Assembly (NCBI RefSeq): GCF_902859825.1
Contig: NZ_CADIKB010000002.1
Location: forward strand, 1 to 64,000
Direction of reading: 5' to 3'
From: Paraburkholderia phenoliruptrix
GTDB taxonomy: Bacteria; Pseudomonadota; Gammaproteobacteria; Burkholderiales; Burkholderiaceae
DNA length: 64,000 nt
The position numbers and the translations under genes are program-made. Below, one piece after another: positions 53,086 through 62,143 of this stretch. The notes under the pieces are model-generated. The model did no database searches and was not told where the DNA came from. It worked only from the letters and a program-made list of their open reading frames with translations. Positions within the stretch are counted from its first letter, which is position 1. Each line of letters opens with the position of its first letter.

Positions 53086-54435
53086 TCAGCGCACGAGGCA
53101 CGGGCGCTTGTTGTCGAACTTCCAGTTGGGAATCAGGTACTGCATCGCGACGCCGTCGTCGCGTGCGCCGAGCCCGTGCTGCTGATACAGCGCATGAGCC
53201 TTTTCGAGCGCGTCCATATCCACTTCGACGCCAAGACCCGGCTTCTGCGGCACCTTCACCTTGCCGCCGGCAATCTGCAACGGCTCGCGCGTCAGATGCT
53301 GGCCGTCCTGCCAGATCCAGTGTGTGTCGATCGCCGTGATCTTGCCGGGCGCGGCGGCCGCGACCTGCGTGAACATGGCGAGCGAGATGTCGAAGTGGTT
53401 GTTCGAATGCGAGCCCCACGTGAGGCCCCAGTCGTTGCACATCTGCGCGACCCGCACCGAGCCTTGCATGGTCCAGAAGTGCGGATCGGCAAGCGGAATG
53501 TCCACGGACTGCAGCTGGATCGCGTGGCCCATCTGACGCCAGTCGGTGGCGATCATGTTGGTCGCCGTCGGCAAGCCTGTCGCGCGACGGAATTCCGCCA
53601 TGACTTCGCGGCCCGAATAGCCGTTTTCCGCGCCGCACGGGTCTTCCGCATAGGCGAGCACGTCATGCTTGTCGCGGCACAGGCGCACGGCTTCAGCGAG
53701 CGACCATGCGCCGTTCGGGTCCAGCGTGACGCGCGCGTTCGGGAAGCGTTCGGCGAGTGCCGTCACGGCTTCGATCTCCGCATCGCCGGACAGGACGCCG
53801 CCCTTCAGCTTGAAGTCGTTGAAGCCATAACGGGCCTGCGCGGCCTCGGCGAGGCGCACCACCGCTTCGGGTGTCATGGCTTCTTCCGTGCGTAGGCGCT
53901 CCCAGTCGTCGCGCCCGTCAGCGCCGCTCGCGTAGGGCAGGTCCGTCTTCTTGCGGTCGCCGATATAGAACAGGTAGCCGAGCATTTCCACTTCGTCGCG
54001 TTGCTGGCCTTCGCCGAGCAGCGCCGCAACCGGCACGCCGAGATGCTGGCCGAGCAGGTCAAGCAACGCCGCTTCGAGCGCGGTCACCGCGTGAATGGTG
54101 GTGCGCAGATCGAAGGTCTGCAGGCCGCGGCCGCCCGCATCGCGATCGGCGAACTGCGTGCGCACTTTGTTCAGGACAGCTTGCAAATTACCGATCGACT
54201 GGCCGACGACGAACGGACGCGCGTCGTCGATCGTCTTGCGGATATTCTCGCCGCCCGGCACTTCGCCGACGCCCACATGGCCTGCGCTGTCGCGCAGAAT
54301 CACGACGTTGCGCGTGAAGAACGGACCATGCGCGCCGCTCAGGTTCATCAGCATGCTGTCGCGGCCCGCCACGGGCACGACGCGCAGTTCGGTGACGGTG
54401 GGCGTATCGTTGGGATGGGAAGGTTTCGTGGACAT
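53086..54435 (-). CDS. gudD: Glucarate dehydratase
   Basis: 449-residue enolase-superfamily enzyme that dehydrates D-glucarate to 5-keto-4-deoxyglucarate. Catalytic KxK in NDFKLKGG, metal ligands in TLDPNGAW and AEDPCG with ATNMI following, and the His base in GSHSNNHFD are all present. It lies between the transporter and the next pathway enzyme on the same strand, so substrate entry and the first two steps are encoded together. Confidence 0.94.
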   Translation of the reverse strand: MSTKPSHPNDTPTVTELRVVPVAGRDSMLMNLSGAHGPFFTRNVVILRDSAGHVGVGEVPGGENIRKTIDDARPFVVGQSIGNLQAVLNKVRTQFADRDAGGRGLQTFDLRTTIHAVTALEAALLDLLGQHLGVPVAALLGEGQQRDEVEMLGYLFYIGDRKKTDLPYASGADGRDDWERLRTEEAMTPEAVVRLAEAAQARYGFNDFKLKGGVLSGDAEIEAVTALAERFPNARVTLDPNGAWSLAEAVRLCRDKHDVLAYAEDPCGAENGYSGREVMAEFRRATGLPTATNMIATDWRQMGHAIQLQSVDIPLADPHFWTMQGSVRVAQMCNDWGLTWGSHSNNHFDISLAMFTQVAAAAPGKITAIDTHWIWQDGQHLTREPLQIAGGKVKVPQKPGLGVEVDMDALEKAHALYQQHGLGARDDGVAMQYLIPNWKFDNKRPCLVR

Positions 54436-54481
54436 ATGAACTTGACCAGTTAAGTGAGTTAGGCGTGACGATGACGAGCAA

Positions 54482-55813
54482 TCAGTGGGCGCTGCCTTGC
54501 AGCGGATCGCGCAGCCCGTTGCCGTCGCCGCGGCGATTGCGGGCGAGGAATGCCGCCGCCGCTGCGATCAGCGAGGCGACGCCGAGCCCATACAGACCGC
54601 CGGTAATGGAACCCGTGTGCTGCTGCAGATAGCCGAAAGTGGCGGGCGCGAAGAAGCCGCCCAGATTGCCGATGGAGTTGATGAGCGCGATCACCGCCGC
54701 GGCGACGCGCGCATCCAGATAACCTTGCGGAATCGGCCAGAACAGCGAAGACGCCGCCTTGAAGCCGATCGCCGAGAAGCAGATCGCGACGAACGACAGA
54801 ACCGGATTGCCCGATGTCGACGCGAACAGACCGCACGCGGCGATCACCAGCGCAACGGCGAGCCACGCCTGCTGGAAACGCCACTTCGCGGAAAGCAGCG
54901 CGAAGCAGTACATCGCGACCATGGCGATGAGCCAGGGAATCGCGTTCAGCATGCCGACTTCGAAATCGGAAAGGCCGCCGATCTTGCGGATGATGGTCGG
55001 CAGCCAGAAAGTGGCCGCGTAAATCGTCAACTGGATCGCGAAATAGAGGCCGCAGAACAGTGCGATCTGCGGATCCTTCAGCAGCTTGATGGCCGGCAGA
55101 TGCGCGCCGCCGTGCGCGACGCGCTCGGCCTGCTCGGCGGCGATCGCGTCTTCGAGCACGCGCTGTTCGTCAGCGGTGAGCCACGACGCGTCGCGAACGC
55201 GCGACTTGAGGAAGATCCAGCTCACCGCGCACAGCACAATCGAGAAGCCACCTTCGATCAGGAACATCCATTGCCAGCCGTGCAGGCCCAGTCCGCGAAT
55301 CGACAGCAGACTGCCGGTGATCGGACCCGACACGACCGATGCGATGGCCGAGCCCGAGAGGAAAATCGCCACGGCCTTGCCGCGCTCTTTTTGCGGCAGC
55401 CACTGCGTGAAATAGAACACCACGCCCGGAAAGAAACCGGCCTCGGCGACGCCGAGCAAAAACCGCAACACGTAAAACGACGTTTCATTCGACACGAACG
55501 CCATGGCCGCGGCCACGACGCCCCACGTGCCCATGATCCGCGTGAGCCACGCGCGCGCGCCGTATTTCTGCATCAGCACGTTCGACGGCACTTCGAAGAG
55601 TGCGTAGCCGATGAAGAACAAGCCGCTTCCGAGGCCATAGGCGGCGGCGCCGATGCCGAGGTCTGTCTTCATGTGAGCGTTGACGAAGCCGATGTTCACG
55701 CGGTCGATGTAGTTCGCGATGAACATGATCAGGAAAAGCGGCAACACATGCCGCTTGACCTTTGAAACGGCCGACGCCAATGGGTCGATTGCCGTGGTAA
55801 GAGCAGAGTTCAA
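54482..55813 (-). CDS. gudP: MFS glucarate transporter (anion:cation symporter family)
   Basis: 443-residue, 12-segment major facilitator of the ACS type that takes up D-glucarate. Motifs [17 protein letters not shown] and [21 protein letters not shown] are typical. A TTG start at 55813 is supported by AGGAGA at 55824-55819 with 5-nt spacing and by the length of relatives; no nearby ATG fits. It is the first gene of the operon gudP-gudD-kdgD, facing the divergent FadR-type regulator gene. Confidence 0.9.
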   Translation of the reverse strand: MNSALTTAIDPLASAVSKVKRHVLPLFLIMFIANYIDRVNIGFVNAHMKTDLGIGAAAYGLGSGLFFIGYALFEVPSNVLMQKYGARAWLTRIMGTWGVVAAAMAFVSNETSFYVLRFLLGVAEAGFFPGVVFYFTQWLPQKERGKAVAIFLSGSAIASVVSGPITGSLLSIRGLGLHGWQWMFLIEGGFSIVLCAVSWIFLKSRVRDASWLTADEQRVLEDAIAAEQAERVAHGGAHLPAIKLLKDPQIALFCGLYFAIQLTIYAATFWLPTIIRKIGGLSDFEVGMLNAIPWLIAMVAMYCFALLSAKWRFQQAWLAVALVIAACGLFASTSGNPVLSFVAICFSAIGFKAASSLFWPIPQGYLDARVAAAVIALINSIGNLGGFFAPATFGYLQQHTGSITGGLYGLGVASLIAAAAAFLARNRRGDGNGLRDPLQGSAH

Positions 55814-56124
55814 GAAAGTCTCCTGTGTCGGCCGTCGGGGAGCCGTGGTCTGACGTCTGCCGGGTAGCCCGCCGAAATGGCGACGGTTACCCGGCACGAG
55901 ATACGTTGTCTGACGACAGTCTACAACCGTTTCCCGTGGCTTTCCAATGTGGTGTTTACCCTGTCATTGCGCCTTTTCTCCTCTTCTGAGCGGTCGACTC
56001 GGCTGCTTGCGAAGCCCAGCCGCATTCATTTCGCTCAAAATAAGACGTCCGATGTCTTGGGTCGTGATGCGGCTCGCCCCGGCCAACAAGCCATGTATTT
56101 TTACAACAGACGCTATGATGGCTG
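55814..56124. promoter_or_regulatory. gudP / FadR-type regulator intergenic region with operator-like palindromes
   Basis: Three small symmetric elements were found. TGTC-TGAC-GACA at 55907-55918 (within GTTGTCTGACGACAG); its core GTCTGACG recurs at 55848-55855. AAGAC-N7-GTCTT lies at 56042-56058. TGTA-TTTT-TACA lies at 56094-56105, 20 nt before the regulator ATG. FadR/GntR regulators often bind short T-GT-N-AC-A palindromes, so the first is the best candidate operator. Confidence 0.38.
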
Positions 56125-56913
56125 ATGTCCAGACGTCGAGTGACGTCGCCCGCGCCTGCACGGCGCGCGTTTCAGCCGATTACCAGCCGACCATCCCGAG
56201 AAATGAGCAGCCTGACTGAGAAAGTGGTGGCCACCCTTTCCGATGACATCCGCCGCGGCGTCCTGAGACCGGGCGACCGCATCCCCACCGAAGTCGCGAT
56301 GATGAAACAGCTGTCGGTGAGCCGCTCCGTCGTACGCGAAGCGATTTCCCGTCTGCAGGCGGCGAAAGTCGTGGAAACGCGCCATGGGATCGGCACCTTC
56401 GTGCTCGCCCCTGCCGCCGACAAGCCGATGGAACTGCCCGCCGCCGATCTGTCGAGCATGCTCGACGTGATGGCGATCATCGAATTTCGTATTGATGTGG
56501 AAGCGGCGTCGGCCGCACTCGCCGCCGCGCGGCGCACCGAGCAGAGCCTCAAGCAGATGCGCGCGGCGCTCGCGCGCTTCGAGTCCGAACTCGAGCGCGG
56601 CAGCACCGACACGCTGGCCCACGACGTCGAGTTTCATTTGCAGATTGCGCGCGCAAGCGGCAATCGTTATTTTTTCGACGTGCTGAGCCAGTTGGGAAGC
56701 GGCGTCAGCCCGCGCACGCGCCTCGGTTCGGCGGAGATCGCGAAGCTCGACCAGATCGAAACCTTGCGCAACGTGCTCAACGAACATCAGCTGATCTATC
56801 GCGCGATAGAACGCCAGGATCCCGACGACGCCCGCGCGGCGATGCGCATGCACCTGAGCAACAGCCGCGAGCGGCTGCGCCGCGCGCATGAGGCGAGTGA
56901 GCGGGGGGAGTAG
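56125..56913 (+). CDS. GntR/FadR (FCD) transcriptional regulator of the glucarate genes
   Basis: 262-residue regulator. The winged helix (about residues 28-95) contains IRRGVLRPGDRIPTEVAMMKQLSVSRSVVREAISRLQAAKVVETRHGIGTFV in successive stretches; the FCD ligand domain (about 115-255) has metal-binding Asp/His positions in EFRIDVEA, HDVEFH and NEHQLIY. The divergent placement next to gudP suggests ligand-relieved repression by glucarate or a breakdown product. ATG 56203 (MSSLTEKVVATL) is an alternative start that removes a 26-residue unconserved lead. Confidence 0.9.
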   Translation: MSRRRVTSPAPARRAFQPITSRPSREMSSLTEKVVATLSDDIRRGVLRPGDRIPTEVAMMKQLSVSRSVVREAISRLQAAKVVETRHGIGTFVLAPAADKPMELPAADLSSMLDVMAIIEFRIDVEAASAALAAARRTEQSLKQMRAALARFESELERGSTDTLAHDVEFHLQIARASGNRYFFDVLSQLGSGVSPRTRLGSAEIAKLDQIETLRNVLNEHQLIYRAIERQDPDDARAAMRMHLSNSRERLRRAHEASERGE

Positions 56914-57063
56914 GCGCTCTTTCGACGTGAGACATCGTCTGTGTCCCGGAAACAGGGGGACTCGCGTTGGCGAAGGCGCGTGCCAGTCCCATTGCCCGAC
57001 GGTCGCCTCACCGCCGATAATTGAATATCTGCGGTCTTTGCCGGAGCACCCGGCCCGACTGGA

Positions 57064-57912
57064 ATGACCGACCTGCTTCCCAACTCTCCCGATTACGCGT
57101 TGTGGCTAACCAGCCTCAAACTGCGCGTCGAACAGGCGCGGCAACGGGCAGCGCTCTCAGTCAATCGCGAATTGATTGGGCTTTATTGGCAAATTGGCCA
57201 CGACATCCTGGAGCGCCAGGAGCGTCAAGGTTGGGGCGCAAAGGTAATCGACCGGCTCGCCTCGGACCTGAAAGCCGCATTTCCCGACATGCGGAGTTTC
57301 TCGCCACGGAACCTCAAATACATGAGAGCTTTTGCCGAGGCGTAGCCAGGCGATACGTTTGTGCAGCAGGCTGCTGCACAATTGCCGTGGTTTCACCTGT
57401 GCACGCTACTCGACAAACTGAAGCTCAATACCGAACGCGAATGGTATGCCGCGAAAGCCATCGAACACGGTTGGTCGCGCAACGTGCTCGCCATGCAAAT
57501 CGAAACGCGGCTGCATGAAAGGCAGGGTAATGCCGTCACCAACTTTAGCGACCGTCTCTCGTCGCCGCAATCGGATCTGGCGCGCGAAACGCTCAAGGAT
57601 CCCTGTATCTTCGATTTCCTCGGCCTGACCGACGACGCGAAGGAACGCGACCTCGAATAGGCGCTGACCCAGCACATCACCCGCTTCCTGATAGAGCTCG
57701 GCGCCGGTTTTGCATTCGTGGGCCGCCAATACCGGCTGGACGTGGGCGGCGACGAGTTCTTCATCGACTTGCTGTTCTATCACCTGAAGCTCCGCTGCTA
57801 CGCCATCGGGGTAGCAAAGTACCAACTACTACGAGAAGTCCCCGCACCTCTTGTGTCAGACCTACCGTCTATCGAACAGATAGAAGCCGAACTCGGCACG
57901 GATGCAGGCTAG
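57064..57912 (+). pseudogene. Decayed DUF1016/YhcG-type PD-(D/E)xK nuclease gene
   Basis: One continuous frame with two in-frame TAG codons (57343-57345 and 57658-57660). The N-terminal domain reads LTSLKLRVEQARQRAALSVNRELIGLYWQIG; after the first TAG comes FVQQAAAQLPWFHLCTLLDKL; after the second, VGRQYRLDVGGDEFFIDLLFYH. These match the DUF1016 family in order. After LKLRCY the sequence jumps to IGVAKYQL, so the stretch expected to hold the catalytic (D/E)xK is deleted. Typical residues at the stops (Trp/Tyr and Gln/Lys) suggest single-base changes. Even with readthrough the nuclease should be inactive. Confidence 0.88.
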
Positions 57913-58002
57913 CAAAGGCGAACAGTAGCCCCACGTCACGTCGATGCTCATGCGAGGAAATTGCGCCGTCCATCAGCGCGATGCCAGGCACGCCCCCACC
58001 CC

Positions 58003-58320
58003 TCACCCCGCCGCCGGCGCCTCGATCTCCAGCCCCATCAGCGCGGAACTCAGCGACTTACCGTGCGCGTCGAGCGCCAGCGAACGCGTGACACCGCCGC
58101 CGAGCGCATCGCCGAGCACGAAGTTGAACGCCGCGATGGCGGGCAATTCGTAGCGCACCACGCTGCCGCGCACGACATCGGCGAGATGCGCCTTCACGCG
58201 CTCCGGTGTCAGCACGGCGCGCAAATGCTCGTAGTGCCGAGCCTCATAGCAGATCACCGAAATATTCAGCGTATTGCCCTTGTCGCCGGTTCGGGAATGA
58301 GCAAGCTCGCGCAGTTTCAT
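58003..58320 (-). CDS. AtuA C-terminal-like small protein
   Basis: 105-residue protein beginning MKLRELAHSRTGDKGNTLNISVICY, a stretch typical of the small domain that is fused to or encoded beside AtuA/DUF1446 proteins. SGDKGN-like residues and a conserved DVVRGSVVRYELP follow. The start codon lies 1 nt from the stop of the upstream AtuA-like gene, so the two are translationally linked and probably form one complex. Biochemical role not established here. Confidence 0.8.
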   Translation of the reverse strand: MKLRELAHSRTGDKGNTLNISVICYEARHYEHLRAVLTPERVKAHLADVVRGSVVRYELPAIAAFNFVLGDALGGGVTRSLALDAHGKSLSSALMGLEIEAPAAG

Positions 58321-58321
58321 T

Positions 58322-59680
58322 TCACGCCTCCACCATTGTGAACGCCGGCTTCACATGCTCGCGCGGCAACAATACGGACTGCACAGCAACGACTTCGCGC
58401 GTCGATTTGACGCCGCCGCCGCCCCCGGCTGGGCCGTTTGTATACAGCGTCTCGACTTCATTGCCGATCCGCACGGCTTGTTCCAGCGACGCCGTGCGCC
58501 CGCTCACGCGTGCCCGCACTTCGTACGGCTCGGCAAAGTCAGCGGCGAGCGTCTCACCGTGCAAAGCATTCACGCCGATCAGATCGAAGCGCAATTCTTG
58601 CGTCTTAACGCCCGTCAGCGCGAGCCGCTCGCGCACGATCTCGAGCGCGAGGCGAGCCCGCGCAACCGCGCCCGGACCCGCATACGAAATCTGCCCCTCG
58701 CCGATATGACCGTCGAAGTAGGCGACCGACACTTTCAGCGTGCCGGTCCGCGGCGTGCCGTTCCCGCCGCTTACACGCACGCGGTCCGCGCCTTCCTGCT
58801 CGATGCGCACCTGCGAAAAATCGGCCACCACGTCGGGCTGCAGATAACGCTGCGGATCATGAATCTCGTAGAGCAGTTGCTCCTTGCAGGTGGCTTCCGT
58901 CACGCGTCCGCCTGCTTTCGCAAGCTTGGTGATGACCACGGCGCCGTCCGGCCCGACTTCCCCGATCGGAAAGCCGAGTCTCGCGAGCGAGGGCACGTCC
59001 TTGAAGCCAGGATCCGCGAAATAGCCGCCGGTGATTTGCCCCGCGCATTCGAGCAGATGGCCGATCACCGTCGCCTGGCCGAGCGTCCGCCAGTCGTCCA
59101 TGCGCCAGCTGAACTCGTGGATCAGGGGCGCGACGAACAACGACGGATCGGCCACGCGTCCAGTCAGGACGATCTGGGCGCCGGCCGCGAGCGCCTCGAC
59201 AATCGCACCGGCGCCGAGGTAAGCATTCGCGGAGACAAGCCGGGTGTCGTAGTCCGCGACGCGCTCGCCGGATTCCTCGAAGCGATAGTCGCCGGCGCGG
59301 ACCGCGTCGAGCACATCGTCGCCCGTCACGGCAGCAATCTTGATGTCGCCAAGCCCGAGAGAGCGCGCGATTTCCGCCGTCTTCCGCGCCGCCGCCAGCG
59401 GATTCGCCGCGCCCATGTTCGAGACAATGCGCACGCCGTTGCGCAGCGCCGCGGGCAGTACCGCCTTCATGCGCGTTTCGAGCAACGGGTCGTAGCCGAG
59501 TTCGGGCTCTTTGCTGCGCGCCTGCTGCGCAATGGCAATGGTGCGTTCGGCGAGGCACTCGAACACGAGGTAATCCAATGCGCCGTGCTCCGCGAGTTCG
59601 ACCGCGGGCTCGATGCGGTCGCCCGAATAGCCCGCGCCCGCGCCGATTCGCACAACGCGTTGATGCTGAGTGGCTGTCAT
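58322..59680 (-). CDS. AtuA/DUF1446-family protein
   Basis: 452-residue protein of the DUF1446 family (AtuA of acyclic terpene use is a member). It has VRIGAGAGYSGDRIEPAVELAEHG at the start, then GALDYLVFECLAERT, NMGAANPLAAA and LTGRVADPSLFVAP. The molecular reaction of the family is poorly defined. Start MTATQHQRVVRIG (59680) is chosen over an upstream frame extension of 45 codons. Neighbours (small partner, CitMHS transporter, LysR regulator) suggest use of a carboxylate substrate rather than terpenes; that is inference. Confidence 0.85.
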   Translation of the reverse strand: MTATQHQRVVRIGAGAGYSGDRIEPAVELAEHGALDYLVFECLAERTIAIAQQARSKEPELGYDPLLETRMKAVLPAALRNGVRIVSNMGAANPLAAARKTAEIARSLGLGDIKIAAVTGDDVLDAVRAGDYRFEESGERVADYDTRLVSANAYLGAGAIVEALAAGAQIVLTGRVADPSLFVAPLIHEFSWRMDDWRTLGQATVIGHLLECAGQITGGYFADPGFKDVPSLARLGFPIGEVGPDGAVVITKLAKAGGRVTEATCKEQLLYEIHDPQRYLQPDVVADFSQVRIEQEGADRVRVSGGNGTPRTGTLKVSVAYFDGHIGEGQISYAGPGAVARARLALEIVRERLALTGVKTQELRFDLIGVNALHGETLAADFAEPYEVRARVSGRTASLEQAVRIGNEVETLYTNGPAGGGGGVKSTREVVAVQSVLLPREHVKPAFTMVEA

Positions 59681-59706
59681 GCTGCTCACACCTGTTTGCG
59701 TCAAGC

Positions 59707-61011
59707 TCAAAGTGAAAATACCCCTAAGGCGACGCACGCAATCGTCATCACGATAGTGGCGCCGAACAACAAGGGAAACGTGAATCGCTGATGATCGGCG
59801 AGATCGATGCCGCACAAGCCGACCACGAGGAAAGTGGCGGGCGTCAACGGGCTGACCGGAAATCCCGTCGTCATCTGGCCGAGCAATGCGGCCTGGCCGA
59901 CGTGGACCGCGGGCACGCCCAGTTGACCCGCCACCTCCGCGATAACCGGCAGGACACCGAAGTAAAACGAGTCGGGATCGAACAGCATGCTAAGCGGCAT
60001 GGACAGGATGCCGAGCGCGAACGGAATATGGCTCGCCATGGCCGGCGGAACGAAGCCCACCGCGGCTTGCGCCATTGCCTTCAACATTCCGCTACCCTGC
60101 ATTACGCCGGTGAACACGCCGGCCGCGAGCAGGATGCCGGCCATCATCAACGCCGCGCGCGCGTGGGCGTCGATACGTTTGCGCTGCATGTCGACGTTCG
60201 GGTAGTTGACCATCAACGCGACGCACAATCCCACCATGAACATGATGGCGGGCGGAATCTTTTCGCCCATCACGACCATCGTGCCGAGCACGACGAGCGT
60301 GAGCACGATGTTGAACCAGAAGTTCTGCGGGCGGCGCAGGGCCTGCTCGTCGGGCGTCAGTTCTCGTTTGGGCATCGGCACGGAGCCGCTTGCTGCGCTG
60401 AGGCCAAGCCGCTTTTCCTCGCGGCGCCCGAGCCAGAACGCGACGCCGAACACGAAGACAAGGCCGATTGCCTGCACCGGAATGAGCGGATTGAACAACG
60501 ACGAAACCGGCAGATGCAGCGAAGCGGACGCGCGAATCATCGGGCCCGTCCATGGCAGAAAGTTGATGCCCGCCGCCATCGACACCGCCGCGGCCAGCAC
60601 GCGCCGATCCATTTTCAGACGGTCGTAGAGCGGCAGCATCGCCGGAATGGTGACGAGGAAACACACCGCGCCCGAGCCGTCGAGGTGAATCAAGAGCGCG
60701 AGCAGCGTCGTGCCCATCACAATGCGCGTGGGCCGCGTGCCGACCGCGCGCAGAATGCGGTCGATGATCGGGTCGAGCGTGCCCGCGTCGGTAATGGTGC
60801 CGAAGTAAAGAATCGCGAACACGAACATGCCGACGACGGGCGCGAGGCCCTTCAGCCCGTCGATCACGAACTTGCTCGTTTGAAAGCCGAATCCGCCGAT
60901 CAGCGACGCGGCGATCGGCACGATGATGAGCGCCACCAGCGGCGACATACGTTTCGACAGAATGGCGCCGAGCAGCACGACGATGGTGGCGAGCCCCAGC
61001 AATGGCAGCAT
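59707..61011 (-). CDS. CitMHS-family citrate/carboxylate-metal:H+ symporter
   Basis: 434-residue transporter with about 12 membrane segments, of the citrate-Mg2+/Ca2+ symporter family. Recognisable stretches are HLDGSGAVCFLVTIPAMLPLY, INFLPWTGPMIRASASL and the C-terminal TGFPVSPLTPATFLVVGL. GGAG lies before the ATG. It is the first gene of the operon with the AtuA-like pair (27 nt gap) and is divergent from the LysR gene. Tricarboxylates or related acids are likely substrates. Confidence 0.87.
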   Translation of the reverse strand: MLPLLGLATIVVLLGAILSKRMSPLVALIIVPIAASLIGGFGFQTSKFVIDGLKGLAPVVGMFVFAILYFGTITDAGTLDPIIDRILRAVGTRPTRIVMGTTLLALLIHLDGSGAVCFLVTIPAMLPLYDRLKMDRRVLAAAVSMAAGINFLPWTGPMIRASASLHLPVSSLFNPLIPVQAIGLVFVFGVAFWLGRREEKRLGLSAASGSVPMPKRELTPDEQALRRPQNFWFNIVLTLVVLGTMVVMGEKIPPAIMFMVGLCVALMVNYPNVDMQRKRIDAHARAALMMAGILLAAGVFTGVMQGSGMLKAMAQAAVGFVPPAMASHIPFALGILSMPLSMLFDPDSFYFGVLPVIAEVAGQLGVPAVHVGQAALLGQMTTGFPVSPLTPATFLVVGLCGIDLADHQRFTFPLLFGATIVMTIACVALGVFSL

Positions 61012-61070
61012 GTGCTTGTCTCCGATGTTGTTTTTTACTGCGATCCAGCGTAATTTCCGGGCAGCGATAA

Positions 61071-61090
61071 ATCAATTGAAATGAATTGAT
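61071..61090. promoter_or_regulatory. Perfect palindromic operator candidate for the LysR regulator
   Basis: ATCAATT-GAAATG-AATTGAT: 7-bp arms with exact complementarity around a 6-nt spacer, AT-rich within a GC-rich context. It lies between the CitMHS and LysR starts (60 nt and 20 nt away). ATC/GAT ends fit LysR-type boxes. Confidence 0.65.
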
Positions 61091-61110
61091 TGGAGCAATT
61101 ACAAACCATC

Positions 61111-62004
61111 ATGGATCTGAATCTTCGGGACATTCGGGCTTTCATCGCCGTCGCGCAAACGGGCAGCTTCACGCAGGCGGCCGCGCGGCTGCATCTTTCG
61201 CAGCCGGCGTTGACCGTGCAGATCCGCCGTCTCGAAGAAACGCTGGGCCTGCGGCTTTTCGACCGCAATAGCCGCAACGTCGCGCTCACGCCCACAGGCC
61301 GCGACCTGCTGCCGCTCCTGCAAAGGTCGCTGCACGACATGGAGCAGGTGCTGGTCGACGCCCGCGCGCTGGGCGACGGCGCGAGCGGCACCGTGCGGAT
61401 CGCGTGCCTGCCGACCTTCGCGGCGAGTTCGCTGCCCGAGCTGGTGCGCGAGCTGAAGAAAGCGGTGCCGCGCGTCGGTTTTCAGGTGCGCGATGTCGTC
61501 GCGAGCATGGTCAATACGCTCGTGCGCAATGAGGAGGCCGACATCGGAGTAACGGGCGGCGAGCTCGACGACACGAACCTCGAAGTGCTGCATGCGGGCA
61601 TCGACAGGCTGGTGGCTATTTGCCCGAAGCGGCATCCGCTCGCGAAACGGCGGCGCATCGCGTTGGCGGATCTCGCCGCGACGCCGCTCGTGCTGACCGC
61701 ACAAGGCACCAGTGTGCGGGCGGTTGTGGACAGCGCGTTTGCGCAGGCGCGCTGCGTGCCGGAGATTTCCTGCGAGCCGACCTACATGATGAGCGCGGTC
61801 GCAATGGTTCGCGCGGGGCTCGGCGTGACGATCCTGCCGGCGTCGGCGCGCGAGGTGCGGGCCGAGCCGGAACTGGTGGCGCGTCCCGTCGACGATCCGG
61901 CATTCACGCGGCCTATCGCGCTCATCAAGAAGCGCGGGCGGACGTTGCCGCCTGTCACCGAGACGTTCGTTGCCATGCTGATTGCGAAGCTGGAGGCCGA
62001 ATGA
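61111..62004 (+). CDS. LysR-type transcriptional regulator
   Basis: 297-residue regulator. The N-terminal winged helix (about residues 1-62) reads LRDIRAFIAVAQTGSFTQAAARLHLSQPALTVQIRRLEETLGLRLFDRN in order; the C-terminal effector domain (about 90-295) has GTVRIACLPTFAASSLP and the usual second-lobe VRAGLGVTILPASA. Being divergent from the CitMHS-AtuA genes, it probably activates them with a carboxylate inducer. The frame extends 7 codons upstream to a TTG (61090) inside the palindrome; ATG 61111 is preferred. Confidence 0.9.
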   Translation: MDLNLRDIRAFIAVAQTGSFTQAAARLHLSQPALTVQIRRLEETLGLRLFDRNSRNVALTPTGRDLLPLLQRSLHDMEQVLVDARALGDGASGTVRIACLPTFAASSLPELVRELKKAVPRVGFQVRDVVASMVNTLVRNEEADIGVTGGELDDTNLEVLHAGIDRLVAICPKRHPLAKRRRIALADLAATPLVLTAQGTSVRAVVDSAFAQARCVPEISCEPTYMMSAVAMVRAGLGVTILPASAREVRAEPELVARPVDDPAFTRPIALIKKRGRTLPPVTETFVAMLIAKLEAE

Positions 62005-62143
62005 GCGGGGATCGCTGCGCTGTCCTCGCGCGAACAGGCTGAATTCCGTAGGTTGGTTGATTTGGGCGCTGCAATGCTGGCACGCTGTGTGAGCCGCAGC
62101 AATGCCGGCTCTTGCCCGCGCGAACAGTAGTGAGACAACCGCG

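Noticed and set aside
57012..57020. GCCGATAA as a flagellar promoter
   Set aside because: No -35 element at the right distance, and the only downstream gene is a nuclease pseudogene; it shows that the octamer alone can occur by chance.
57343..57660. Amber recoding (programmed readthrough) of the nuclease gene
   Set aside because: The catalytic segment is also deleted further on, so simple decay explains all defects.
59791..61053. 420-codon open frame opposite the CitMHS transporter
   Set aside because: Its translation is Arg/His-rich without any family motif, while the minus-strand frame gives a complete transporter.
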